From Microbacterium profundi (GTDB lineage: Bacteria; Actinomycetota; Actinomycetes; Actinomycetales; Microbacteriaceae), in assembly GCF_000763375.1 (NCBI RefSeq), contig NZ_JPSY01000001.1:1116001-1180000 (forward strand): DNA of 64,000 nucleotides, given 5' to 3'. Below the pieces are notes generated by a model that saw only the letters and a list, made by a program, of their open reading frames with translations, was not told the origin of the DNA and made no database searches. Shown here piece by piece: positions 8,301 through 15,974 of the stretch. How positions within the stretch are numbered: position 1 is the first letter of the stretch; the number at the start of each line of letters is the position of its first letter. A program made the translations under genes and the position numbers.

Positions 8301-9337
8301 CGAGTCAGCTCCTTCGTCGTGCGGCGGGCGCGGCGTCGTGCAGCCCTGTTCTTGGGTGCGTCACCCGTCGAGATGCCCCTCGAGATGAGGAAGTTGATCA
8401 CGCCGATCCCGACGATCAGCAGGAACAGCAGGATTGCGACGGCGGATGCTTCGCCCAGATTCCGGCGGAAGAACGCCATCTCCCAGAGGAACAGCACAGT
8501 GGTCTGGAACTGGCGATCGCTGCCGCCCGTGCCTCCTGCCGTGGACACATCGAACAGGCGCGGTTCGGCGAAGATCTGCAGACCACCGATCGTCGCGGTG
8601 ATGATCACGAAGATGAGGGTCGGACGAATGGTCGGGATGGTGATCGAGAAGAATCGACGGATCGGGCCGGCGCCGTCGATGGCAGCGGACTCGTACAGGT
8701 CGCGGCGCACTGCCTGCATGGCCGCGAGCAGGATCAGGGCGTTGTAGCCGGTCCACCGGAAGTTCACCATGGTCGCGATTGCGAAGTGGGAGAGGAACGT
8801 GTTGTTCTTCCACTCCTGATCGACGATGCCGATCAGGTTCAGCAGGTTGTTGGCGAGGCCGTCGGCCTCGTTGAAGATGCTGGAGAAGATGATCGCGACG
8901 GCAACAGGTGTCACCACGAACGGGATGAGAACACTCATGCGCCAGAACGTCGGTGCGCGAAGTCCGCGGTCCAGCAGGTAGGCCACGGCCAGTGCGACAG
9001 CGAGCTGCGGAATTGCGGAGAGCAGGAAGATGCTCAGGGTGTTGAGGATCGAGTTCCAGAACATCGAGTCGCCGAGAACCTCGCTGAAGTTGCCGAAGCC
9101 GACGAAATCGCCCTGGCCTGTGAGGAGGTCCCAGTCGAACACTGCCACGTAGACGGTGTAGATCAACGGGAACAGCCCGACCAGACCGAACACCAGGAAG
9201 AACGGCGAGATGTAGAAGTAGGGCGACGCGTTCTGATCGAAACGCGAGACACGATGACGCCAGGAGGGCTTCCCTGCGTCGATCGGGTTCTTCGGCGCCG
9301 CGGTTACCTTGTCCCGGCGCTGGGCGGTGAGAGTCAT
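8297..9337 (-). CDS. cebF: Sugar ABC transporter permease, MalF type (CebF-like)
   Basis: This 346-residue integral membrane protein has an N-terminal cytoplasmic tail, about six membrane helices and an EAA-type loop (ESAAIDGAGPIRRFFSITIP). The ATG at 9337 is chosen because an SD (AGGAC) precedes it; the longer frame to 9400 has no such signal. It forms a heterodimeric channel with the MalG-type partner that overlaps its stop. The gap to cebE is 100 bp and contains a short imperfect inverted repeat (TCAGGTCGCACTTCTTG / AAGTGCGACCTGA), which may act as an attenuating hairpin after the highly expressed binding-protein gene. Confidence 0.87.
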   Translation of the reverse strand: MTLTAQRRDKVTAAPKNPIDAGKPSWRHRVSRFDQNASPYFYISPFFLVFGLVGLFPLIYTVYVAVFDWDLLTGQGDFVGFGNFSEVLGDSMFWNSILNTLSIFLLSAIPQLAVALAVAYLLDRGLRAPTFWRMSVLIPFVVTPVAVAIIFSSIFNEADGLANNLLNLIGIVDQEWKNNTFLSHFAIATMVNFRWTGYNALILLAAMQAVRRDLYESAAIDGAGPIRRFFSITIPTIRPTLIFVIITATIGGLQIFAEPRLFDVSTAGGTGGSDRQFQTTVLFLWEMAFFRRNLGEASAVAILLFLLIVGIGVINFLISRGISTGDAPKNRAARRRARRTTKELTR

Positions 9338-9360
9338 GTGTCCTGCCTCGGAAGGATTGC

Positions 9361-9423
9361 ACGATTCAGGTCGCACTTCTTGTCGGTATGGCGGCGCCAA
9401 AGCGACAGAAAGTGCGACCTGAA
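9361..9423 (-). terminator. Intercistronic stem-loop between cebE and cebF
   Basis: TTCAGGTCGCACTT near 9364-9377 is mirrored by AAGTGCGACCTGAA at 9409-9422, giving 14 paired bases around a loop of about 31 nt. It lies 15 nt after the cebE stop and 27 nt before the cebF start. Such hairpins after binding-protein genes often stabilise or partly terminate the transcript. Confidence 0.55.
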
Positions 9424-9437
9424 CGTGATCGGATGGG

Positions 9438-10751
9438 TCAGTCGACGAGTTCGTTCAGCAGTGTGAGAGCCTGCTCCCACGCGCCGTTGGTGTCGGTCTC
9501 TCCACGGTCGAGAGCGCTCAGCGGCGGGCCGAACACGTTCTCCTGAATGACGGAGTCATCCGTGCCCTTGAACTGCGCGACGACGCCCTTTGCACGCTCC
9601 GCGAGGATCGCACCGGTGGGTGCGTCGTTGAAGAGTTCGTTCGGCGCCGCGGCAGCGGCGATATCTTCCTGCGCCTTGATCGTCGACGGGAAGTTACCTG
9701 CGGCCGTGGACTGTTTGATCTGCTGGTCAGGCTGGGTCAGCCAGTCGGCGAGCGCCGCGGCTGCTTCCTTGTGCTCAGAGCTTTCCGGAACGGTGAGGAA
9801 TGAGCCGCCCCAGTTGGTCGGTCCCCCGGGGAACGCGTCAGCGAAGTCCCAACCCGTCGAAGCGTCGCCGCCGCCTGACTCGAGCTTGCCGGCGATGTTT
9901 CCCAGCATCCAGCCGGGGCAGACGAAGGTCGCGAAGCTGCTGTCGACGAACGATTTGCCGCCGTTCCAGTCCCATGCGGCCTCTGCGGCGGACTGGCCGC
10001 CCTCGGTCGCTGCACCGAGCAGTTCGAAACGCTCCTTGAGCTCGGCGTTGCCCTCGACGTTCAGCTCGCCGTCTGCCGTGTAGTAGCCCTCGTCGAGCTG
10101 GTTGACCATCGAGTTCCAGACGAAGCCGGAGTGGTCGTACCAGGCCTTGCCGGTCTTATCCGTGTACTCCTGGCCGACCTTGAAGTAGTTCTCCCAGTCG
10201 CCGTTGAGCAGCTCTGCGACCGATTCGCGGTCGCTGGGGAGGCCCGCAGCTTCGAATGCCGGTCCGTTGTAGCAGATACCACTCGGGCCGATGTCGGTGC
10301 CATAGCCGATCACACGGCCGTCGGCGTCGGTGCCCTGGTCGTACTTCCACTCCAACCAGTCGTCCTTGCGGTCTTCGATGCCGTAGTCGCGCAGGTCGAC
10401 GAACAGGTCGGAGACCCCCATGATCTCGCCGAGCCAGCCCTCTTCGATCGCGACGATGTCGCTGAGGCCGCCGCCTGCACCGATCTTGGTGAAGGTGTCG
10501 GTGCGGGCGTTGCCGCCGGTGTCGATGTTGGTCGCCTCGATCGTGACGTTCGGGTTCTCTTCCTCGTACTGCTTGTAGAGGTCCTCGTAGCCGAACGTGC
10601 CGAACGTGGTGATGGTCAGCGTGACGTCTTCATCGGCGTTGCCGCCGGGGGTGTCGCCGTCTGCAGCTGCTGAACAGCCGGCGAGGGCGAGAGCGGAGAC
10701 GGATGCGACGGCGACTGTCGTCAGGATCCGTCGGCGGGCGCGTGTGTTCAC
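9438..10751 (-). CDS. cebE: Cello-oligosaccharide-binding lipoprotein (CebE-like)
   Basis: This is a 437-residue extracellular solute-binding protein of family 1. A signal peptide (residues 1-25, TVAVASVSALALAGC) ends in a lipobox with Cys26, so it is anchored outside the membrane. The start is a GTG at 10751 with a textbook SD (AAAGGAG) upstream. As first gene of the operon it lies directly behind the promoter with the two CebR-type operators. It delivers sugar to the CebFG permease. The cellobiose/cellotriose specificity is inferred from operator and neighbours, not from binding-site residues. Confidence 0.9.
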   Translation of the reverse strand: MNTRARRRILTTVAVASVSALALAGCSAAADGDTPGGNADEDVTLTITTFGTFGYEDLYKQYEEENPNVTIEATNIDTGGNARTDTFTKIGAGGGLSDIVAIEEGWLGEIMGVSDLFVDLRDYGIEDRKDDWLEWKYDQGTDADGRVIGYGTDIGPSGICYNGPAFEAAGLPSDRESVAELLNGDWENYFKVGQEYTDKTGKAWYDHSGFVWNSMVNQLDEGYYTADGELNVEGNAELKERFELLGAATEGGQSAAEAAWDWNGGKSFVDSSFATFVCPGWMLGNIAGKLESGGGDASTGWDFADAFPGGPTNWGGSFLTVPESSEHKEAAAALADWLTQPDQQIKQSTAAGNFPSTIKAQEDIAAAAAPNELFNDAPTGAILAERAKGVVAQFKGTDDSVIQENVFGPPLSALDRGETDTNGAWEQALTLLNELVD

Positions 10752-10821
10752 AGGTCACTCCTTTGTGGGTCATGCAGTGGTGGTTCGGGATGTGCGTTCG
10801 CGTCGTGCGGTACCCGCTCCT

Positions 10822-10837
10822 GTGGGAGCGCTCCCAC
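10822..10837. promoter_or_regulatory. CebR-type operator O2, downstream of the ceb -10
   Basis: GTGGGAGCGCTCCCAC is a perfect 16-bp palindrome containing TGGGAGCGCTCCCA, identical to the CebR operator of Streptomyces. It lies just past the predicted transcription start of cebE. Confidence 0.88.
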
Positions 10838-10850
10838 GAACGTGAATGCC

Positions 10851-10880
10851 ACTTTATGGGAGCGCTCCCACGGATGTCAA
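10851..10880 (-). promoter_or_regulatory. Promoter of the cebEFG-bglC operon
   Basis: Read on the minus strand: a perfect TTGACA -35 box (10875-10880), an 18-bp spacer that is almost entirely operator, then a TAAAGT -10 (10851-10856). The start would be near 10844, giving a leader of about 90 nt before cebE. A repressor on the spacer would block the polymerase directly. Confidence 0.75.
10857..10870. promoter_or_regulatory. CebR-type operator O1, between -35 and -10
   Basis: TGGGAGCGCTCCCA is a perfect 14-bp palindrome placed inside the promoter spacer. Its centre is 34 bp from that of O2, about three helical turns, so cooperative binding is plausible. Confidence 0.88.
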
Positions 10881-10928
10881 GCGTCAGCCTTCACGAGGCC
10901 GGGATCCGTCGGATCCGCGCAACTGAAG

Positions 10929-10934
10929 TAGCCT
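10929..10934 (+). promoter_or_regulatory. Leaderless-type -10 element for apt
   Basis: TAGCCT followed by exactly 6 nt and the GTG start of apt at 10941. Confidence 0.5.
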
Positions 10935-10940
10935 TGGCCG

Positions 10941-11474
10941 GTGCCCTCCGCCGAACTGTCCCCCGCTCTCACCCGCGCCGAATCACTGATCCGCAGCATC
11001 CCGGACTACCCGGAACCCGGCATCCTGTTCCGCGACATCACTCCGCTGCTGGCGGATGCCGAGGCGCTGCGCGTGACGACCGAGGCGATCATCGAGCCCT
11101 TCGCCGGTCAGTTCGACGTCATCGCCGGCATCGAGGCACGCGGATTCCTCATCGCGAGCGCAGCCGCCATCGCCGCAGGCGTCGGCCTGATCCCGATCCG
11201 CAAAGCCGGCAAGCTGCCCCGGCCCGCGGCATCCGTCGACTACGCCCTCGAGTACGGCACCGCGACGGTCGAGATGCACGACGATCTGCCGATCGGCTCA
11301 CGAGTGCTCTTGATCGACGACGTTCTCGCGACCGGCGGCACGCTGGCAGCCGGACGCCAGCTGATCGAGCGACTCGGATCGCACGTCACAGGCATCTCCG
11401 TGCTGTTCGAGATCGACGGGCTGGGCGGGCGCGACCTCATCGGCGACCTGCACACCGTCTTCCACTCGGCCTGA
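10941..11474 (+). CDS. apt: Adenine phosphoribosyltransferase
   Basis: This 177-residue protein has the APT pattern: DYPEPGILFRDITPLL near the N-terminus (residues 22-37), GIEARGFL (63-70) and the PRPP-binding loop VLLIDDVLATGGTL (122-135). It converts adenine and PRPP to AMP, salvaging adenine in the cytoplasm. The start is a GTG supported by TAGCCT 6 nt upstream (leaderless). Actinobacteria often place apt next to relA; here it stands alone between the ceb promoter and a convergent regulator gene. Other purine genes (purS, purQ, deoD) occur elsewhere in the window. Confidence 0.94.
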   Translation: MPSAELSPALTRAESLIRSIPDYPEPGILFRDITPLLADAEALRVTTEAIIEPFAGQFDVIAGIEARGFLIASAAAIAAGVGLIPIRKAGKLPRPAASVDYALEYGTATVEMHDDLPIGSRVLLIDDVLATGGTLAAGRQLIERLGSHVTGISVLFEIDGLGGRDLIGDLHTVFHSA

Positions 11475-11484
11475 CGCCCCGGCA

Positions 11485-12159
11485 CTACTTCCCGGATGCG
11501 GCCGGAGGCATCGCGAGGTCGGCCGGCGCGACGCCGCGATCGATCGCGGAGCGGATGGATGCCGCGGCATGCGCCAGGCTGCTCACCGCGACGAGTTGTC
11601 GAGCACGCGCGTTGACGGCGAGAAGCATCCTCCTGGCGACCTCGTCACGCGACCCGTCCGGCCGGAGCGCGGCGATGTTGCGACCGACGAGCGGCTCGAG
11701 CGCGTCGGCGTACTCCATGAGCTCTTCGACGTCGTAGTCCAGGCCGACCGCCGACGCCTGTGCGAGCGCGAGCGCGAGGCCCTGCTCTGCCGCACCGGGA
11801 TAACCGCGCCAGTCGCGGCGCCGCATCAGCTCATGCGTGCGTTCACGGAAGACCTCGTGGTCAGGGTCGGAGGCGACTCCCTCCGAGATTCCGAGCGCGA
11901 ACGCCTGGCACGCGTTCATCACCTCGAGCGTCGCCGCATCCGAGTCGATCACATCGGTGAGCGACCTGATCGCGGCCGTCGAGGCGTTGTACGAATCACG
12001 CAGCACGACGATCAATCGCGCCCGATCGACGTGCCGCTGCTCGTACACCGCCGTGGTGCGATTGCGCAGCCGTCCACTCGGCAGGATCCCCACTCGGATC
12101 CAGTGCTTGAGGGTCGTCGTGCTGACTCCACTCTGCACGGCGAGCTCTTTGAGCTTCAT
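11485..12159 (-). CDS. MerR-like transcriptional regulator
   Basis: This 224-residue protein starts with a MerR-type winged helix-turn-helix (MKLKELAVQSGVSTTTLKHWIRVGILPSG). The two-residue wing segment RNRTTAVYEQRHVDR replaces the usual RxxxxYR. The remaining 150 residues are a helical effector domain with no metal-binding cysteines, so a small organic ligand is more likely than a metal. The start ATG at 12159 has a strong SD (GGGGGAGGA). No target gene is adjacent: apt is convergent and purS is divergent 303 bp away. An inverted repeat 27 bp upstream of the start may be its own operator. Confidence 0.75.
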   Translation of the reverse strand: MKLKELAVQSGVSTTTLKHWIRVGILPSGRLRNRTTAVYEQRHVDRARLIVVLRDSYNASTAAIRSLTDVIDSDAATLEVMNACQAFALGISEGVASDPDHEVFRERTHELMRRRDWRGYPGAAEQGLALALAQASAVGLDYDVEELMEYADALEPLVGRNIAALRPDGSRDEVARRMLLAVNARARQLVAVSSLAHAAASIRSAIDRGVAPADLAMPPAASGK

Positions 12160-12462
12160 GCGTCCTCCCCCTCGAGGTCGACCGTTGGAGAGTGGCGAGC
12201 CCTGCAACTCTCCACGATGCGACTTCTGTGCGATGACTCTAGCCTGCCAGTGGAGGGACTCTGTCGCCGCTGGGGATGCGCGGGCGGGAGCTTCGATGAT
12301 CGGGGGGTCATCGACTTGCCCGGGCGGATACACCAAGGGGGTGCGTCATCCGCTCGGGCACTCCCGCCAGACAGTAGGCGCCTCCACCCTGCGCATCCGT
12401 CGGTCACCACCCGGACGGCTAGACTGGAACGGCCCGCCTTCCCGCGACTTCCGGAGCCTTCA
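12160..12462. other. Divergent intergenic region, regulator/purS
   Basis: No gene seen. It contains the inverted repeat TGGAGAGT-N13-ACTCTCCA (12186-12214), a minus-strand TAGAGT (12236-12241) that could be the regulator's -10, and TAGACT (12420-12425), a likely -10 for purS with a leader of about 30 nt. No purine riboswitch-like fold is evident. Confidence 0.5.
12186..12214. promoter_or_regulatory. Inverted repeat, candidate operator of the MerR-like regulator
   Basis: TGGAGAGT (12186-12193) and ACTCTCCA (12207-12214) are perfect reverse complements, 13 bp apart, 27 bp upstream of the regulator's ATG. The arrangement suits a dimeric regulator acting on its own gene; ligand and use are unknown. 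Confidence 0.4.
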
Positions 12463-12707
12463 ATGCCCACCATCGTCGTCGACGTCATGCCCAAGTCCGA
12501 ACTGCTCGACCCGCAGGGGAAGGCCGTCTCCGGCGCTTTCGCGCGTCTGGGCGTGGAGGGCTTCAGCGATGTGCGCATCGGCAAGCGCTTCGAGCTCACG
12601 GTCGACGGCGAGGTCACGGATGCCGTGCTCGCCGAGGTGAAGAAGCTCGCCGATGACGTGCTCTCCAACGCGGTCATCGAAGATGTCGTCGGCATCGAGG
12701 TCGTCGA

Positions 12708-12711
<4 letters not shown>
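12463..12711 (+). CDS. purS: Phosphoribosylformylglycinamidine synthase subunit PurS
   Basis: This 82-residue protein ([22 protein letters not shown]...) matches PurS in length and sequence: [17 protein letters not shown], then [12 protein letters not shown]. PurS bridges PurQ and PurL in the three-part FGAM synthase of purine synthesis. The ATG at 12463 was chosen over a longer open frame because the protein is complete from there. Its stop overlaps the purQ start (ATGA). Confidence 0.93.
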
Positions 12712-13415
<704 letters not shown>

Positions 13416-13427
13416 CCGCTGCCCCCG

Positions 13428-13508
13428 CAATTCTGGCGGCCCATCGCAACTCTGGCGGCCCCAGATGCCACCCGTGGCCGCCAGAGTTGACAGTGGCCGC
13501 CAGAGTTG
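13428..13508. repeat. Convergent-gap inverted-repeat element, copy 1
   Basis: Two direct copies of CAA(C/T)TCTGGCGGCC (13428-13441, 13447-13460) are followed by two copies of the reverse complement GGCCGCCAGAGTTG (13476-13489, 13495-13508). The element fills the gap between the purQ stop (13415) and the stop of the convergent HAD gene (13516). It can fold into a long GC-rich hairpin and may terminate transcription from both sides. Related copies lie at 33384-33502 and 41898-41978. Confidence 0.85.
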
Positions 13509-13515
13509 ACTTCGA

Positions 13516-14397
13516 TCAGACGCCGAGCTCTGTCCTGATGCGGCTCAGGTGCGCGGCGAACGCCTCGTCGTGGATGAGGTCATCCTCGGTGAGTACCCGG
13601 TACGGCCGCTCGAGTATGCCGTCGCCCGGGCGGACGTCGAGATGCGCCGTGTCGAATCCCTCGGCGTGGAGCTGATCGGCCATCAGGTAGTCGCTGCGTG
13701 AATCGCCGACGCTGAGCCACCGGCGGGGCATCGGCCCGTGCGCGCGGAAGTGCTCCAACGCGCGCTGCGCAGCGTGATCCTTGTCGAGGCGGATCGACTC
13801 GATGTCGGTGGAGATCACGGTCGGGTCGATGCGGAAGGGAACAGCACCGTCGGCGTCGGGCGCCGACAGAGCCGCGTAGCGCAGCCCGATGCCCTGCGCG
13901 GTCAGGATGCGGAAGGCCTCGTCCTGGAAGTCCTGCTGAGCTCGACGGTACTCCTCGGGCCCGACATCCGTGCGCTGTTCCACCGAGATCATCGCGCGCT
14001 TGGTCTCATCGAAGAACATGGTGTCGGCGAAGCGCCGTTCGACCAGCTCGCGGATCGCATCGACAGCATCCGCACCGAGCGCCACCGTCTGATCGATCGT
14101 CGGCTCACCCATGCCGTCGGCGGCGATCGTCGACCAGGCGCCGCCCTTCTCGAACACGCCGAACATGCGCGCTCCGGGTCGACTCAGAGCCTCGCGCAGC
14201 CCGGCATCCTGAAGAGCGGGGATGACCACGTCGGCGATGAACTCATGCGAACGCCCGGTGATGAAGGCGATCGGCACGCCCTCCGCGACGAGCTCGACGA
14301 TGTCGCGGGCGATCGATCCGATCGCGATGGTGCGAGTGACTGGGCTGGCGACGGGGCCGTCGACGTCGAGAAGGAGTCCGAGGTCAGGAGGATTCAC
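13516..14397 (-). CDS. HAD-family phosphatase
   Basis: This 293-residue protein has HAD motif I LLLDVDGPVAS (nucleophile Asp near residue 11), motif II FITGRS, and motif IV GDSRSDYLMA near the C-terminus, with a large cap between. That is the layout of Cof-type/mannosyl-3-phosphoglycerate-phosphatase-like sugar phosphatases; the substrate cannot be read from sequence. The start is a GTG at 14397, supported by TAGGCT exactly 6 nt upstream on the minus strand. It stands alone, convergent to purQ. Confidence 0.82.
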   Translation of the reverse strand: MNPPDLGLLLDVDGPVASPVTRTIAIGSIARDIVELVAEGVPIAFITGRSHEFIADVVIPALQDAGLREALSRPGARMFGVFEKGGAWSTIAADGMGEPTIDQTVALGADAVDAIRELVERRFADTMFFDETKRAMISVEQRTDVGPEEYRRAQQDFQDEAFRILTAQGIGLRYAALSAPDADGAVPFRIDPTVISTDIESIRLDKDHAAQRALEHFRAHGPMPRRWLSVGDSRSDYLMADQLHAEGFDTAHLDVRPGDGILERPYRVLTEDDLIHDEAFAAHLSRIRTELGV

Positions 14398-14403
14398 TCT
14401 CTC

Positions 14404-14409
14404 AGCCTA
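14404..14409 (-). promoter_or_regulatory. Leaderless-type -10 element for the HAD gene
   Basis: On the minus strand TAGGCT, 6 nt (GAGAGA), then the GTG start at 14397. Confidence 0.5.
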
Positions 14410-14443
14410 GGCACTCCGGCCGCGCGCTTTCGCCAGACGCGAG

Positions 14444-14872
14444 TCAGATCCCCGCGGGAGGCCAGACGCCGATCAGCACGGCCATGATCACGACCGTGAC
14501 GAGCTCGTGCGCGATGTTCATCGTGGTCAGTGCGGTCGGTCGACCCTCGAATGCGTCGTGGGTGATGAAGCGGGCGGCGGTGAAGCCTGCCCACAGCAGG
14601 ATCGCCGTCACGACCGCTGCGACGAAGAACGAGCCCTCGTAGAAGTGCCAGGCGATGGCGGATGCTCCGGCGAGAACCCATGCGGTCACGAAGCTCACGA
14701 TCACGGTGGTGACGATCGGCCACACGGCGTTCTTCGCCGAGCCCGTCATGTCGACGTTCGCGAGCTTCGCCCAGCGGGTGCCGAACACCTTCGGCGTGTA
14801 CCAGACCGACCCGACGATCATGCTCGAGATCATCGCCAGCAGCACCGCCCAGTAGTTGATCTCCGGAATCAT
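14444..14872 (-). CDS. DUF1761 membrane protein
   Basis: This 142-residue protein has four predicted membrane helices and the DUF1761 opening (INYWAVLLAMISSMIVGSVWYTPKVFGTRWAKL). The family is of unknown function. An excellent SD (GAGGAGGA) precedes the ATG at 14872. It lies 46 bp upstream of the HAD gene on the same strand, but that gene has its own leaderless-type promoter, so the two may be expressed separately. The 2-hydroxyacid dehydrogenase gene is divergent. Confidence 0.82.
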   Translation of the reverse strand: MIPEINYWAVLLAMISSMIVGSVWYTPKVFGTRWAKLANVDMTGSAKNAVWPIVTTVIVSFVTAWVLAGASAIAWHFYEGSFFVAAVVTAILLWAGFTAARFITHDAFEGRPTALTTMNIAHELVTVVIMAVLIGVWPPAGI

Positions 14873-14947
14873 GGCTCCTCCTCGGCACTCGAGCGACCGG
14901 GGGTCGCCTCTGCCGCTGACGCTACTCCCTGAACCGAGCGGGATCGA

Positions 14948-14953
14948 TAGGCT
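14948..14953 (+). promoter_or_regulatory. Leaderless-type -10 element for the 2-hydroxyacid dehydrogenase
   Basis: TAGGCT, 6 nt, then GTG at 14960. Confidence 0.5.
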
Positions 14954-14959
14954 CGACGT

Positions 14960-15889
14960 GTGAGTCTCTTCGTCACCGTTCCCACCGCCCGCCTCGCCGA
15001 GAACATCGGCGCGCTGCCCGAGGGCGTTGAGCTCGAGGTGTGGGACTTCCAGTCCGCCGCGCCTCGGCAGAGGATCGACCTCGTCGTGCCGCCGTACATG
15101 GGCGGATCGTCGGCTCTGTCGGCGCTGATGGGACTCGACGTCGGCCTCGTGCAGAGCCAGTCGATCGGCTACGACGGTATCGATGAGAAGCTGCCCTCCG
15201 GCATCCCGTTCGCGAACGCGGCGAGCGTGCACGAGACCTCGACCGCCGAGATCGCCCTGGCCCTGGCCCTGGCCGCGCAGCGGCAGTTCTCCCGCTTCGT
15301 GCTCGCACAAGAGCACGGCGAATGGGCCCCGGTCTTCGCCGAGAGCCTGGCCGACCGCCGCGTGCTGCTGGTCGGTTTCGGCGGCGTCGGCGAGGCGATC
15401 GCCATGCGCCTCGAACCGTTCGAGGTCGAGCTGACCGTCGTCGCCCGCACCGCCCGCCCGGTGTGGCACGAACGTCTCGGACGAGTGCAGGTGCATGCCA
15501 TCGAAGAGCTCGCCTCGTTGTTGCCGAAGGCGGAGATCGTCGTGCTTGCGCTGCCCGGCGGCGACGAGACGCGCCACCTGTTCGACGATGAGACGCTCGC
15601 GCTCTTGCCCGACGACGCGCTCATCGTCAACGTCGGTCGCGGCACGCTCATCGACACGGATGCCCTTGTGCGCCAGAACGGACGCATCCGCGCCGCGCTC
15701 GACGTGATGGATCCCGAGCCGCTCCCGGCGGAGCATCCGCTCTGGAAGACCGAGGGCGTTCTCATCTCACCGCACGTCGGAGGCGCTTCGACCGCGATGA
15801 ATCCGCGCATCGCCAGACTCATCCGCAAGCAGATCGAGCGGATGCTGCGCGGCGACGCTCCGGTGAACGTCGTGATCGACGGCCGCTGA
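14960..15889 (+). CDS. D-isomer-specific 2-hydroxyacid dehydrogenase family protein
   Basis: This 309-residue NAD(P)-dependent oxidoreductase has the Rossmann motif VLLVGFGGVGEAIA (residues about 134-147), VNVGRGTLIDTDAL with the catalytic Arg region, the DVMDPEPLP Glu-containing segment and the catalytic His in SPHVGG. Members reduce 2-keto acids to D-2-hydroxy acids or the reverse. The exact substrate is not inferable. GTG start at 14960, leaderless-type promoter. It is single and is followed 85 bp later by the GH13 gene, which has its own operator. Confidence 0.87.
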   Translation: MSLFVTVPTARLAENIGALPEGVELEVWDFQSAAPRQRIDLVVPPYMGGSSALSALMGLDVGLVQSQSIGYDGIDEKLPSGIPFANAASVHETSTAEIALALALAAQRQFSRFVLAQEHGEWAPVFAESLADRRVLLVGFGGVGEAIAMRLEPFEVELTVVARTARPVWHERLGRVQVHAIEELASLLPKAEIVVLALPGGDETRHLFDDETLALLPDDALIVNVGRGTLIDTDALVRQNGRIRAALDVMDPEPLPAEHPLWKTEGVLISPHVGGASTAMNPRIARLIRKQIERMLRGDAPVNVVIDGR

Positions 15890-15946
15890 CACCCCACCGG
15901 CCTCACCGAACCGATTCGAACCGATTCGATCCGGGCGCTCGCGGAA

Positions 15947-15962
15947 CTGTAAGCGCTTGCAG
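15947..15962. promoter_or_regulatory. LacI-family operator of the alpha-glucosidase gene
   Basis: CTGTAAGCGCTTGCAG is a palindrome with one mismatched pair, centred on AGCGCT. It ends 12 bp before the GH13 start, touching the TAGGCT -10 element, so a bound repressor would block initiation. The likely binder is the LacI-family protein encoded at 17646-18695. Confidence 0.72.
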
Positions 15963-15968
15963 TAGGCT
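15963..15968 (+). promoter_or_regulatory. Leaderless-type -10 element for the GH13 gene
   Basis: TAGGCT, 6 nt, then ATG at 15975; no SD is visible. Confidence 0.5.
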
Positions 15969-15974
15969 CGTCGC

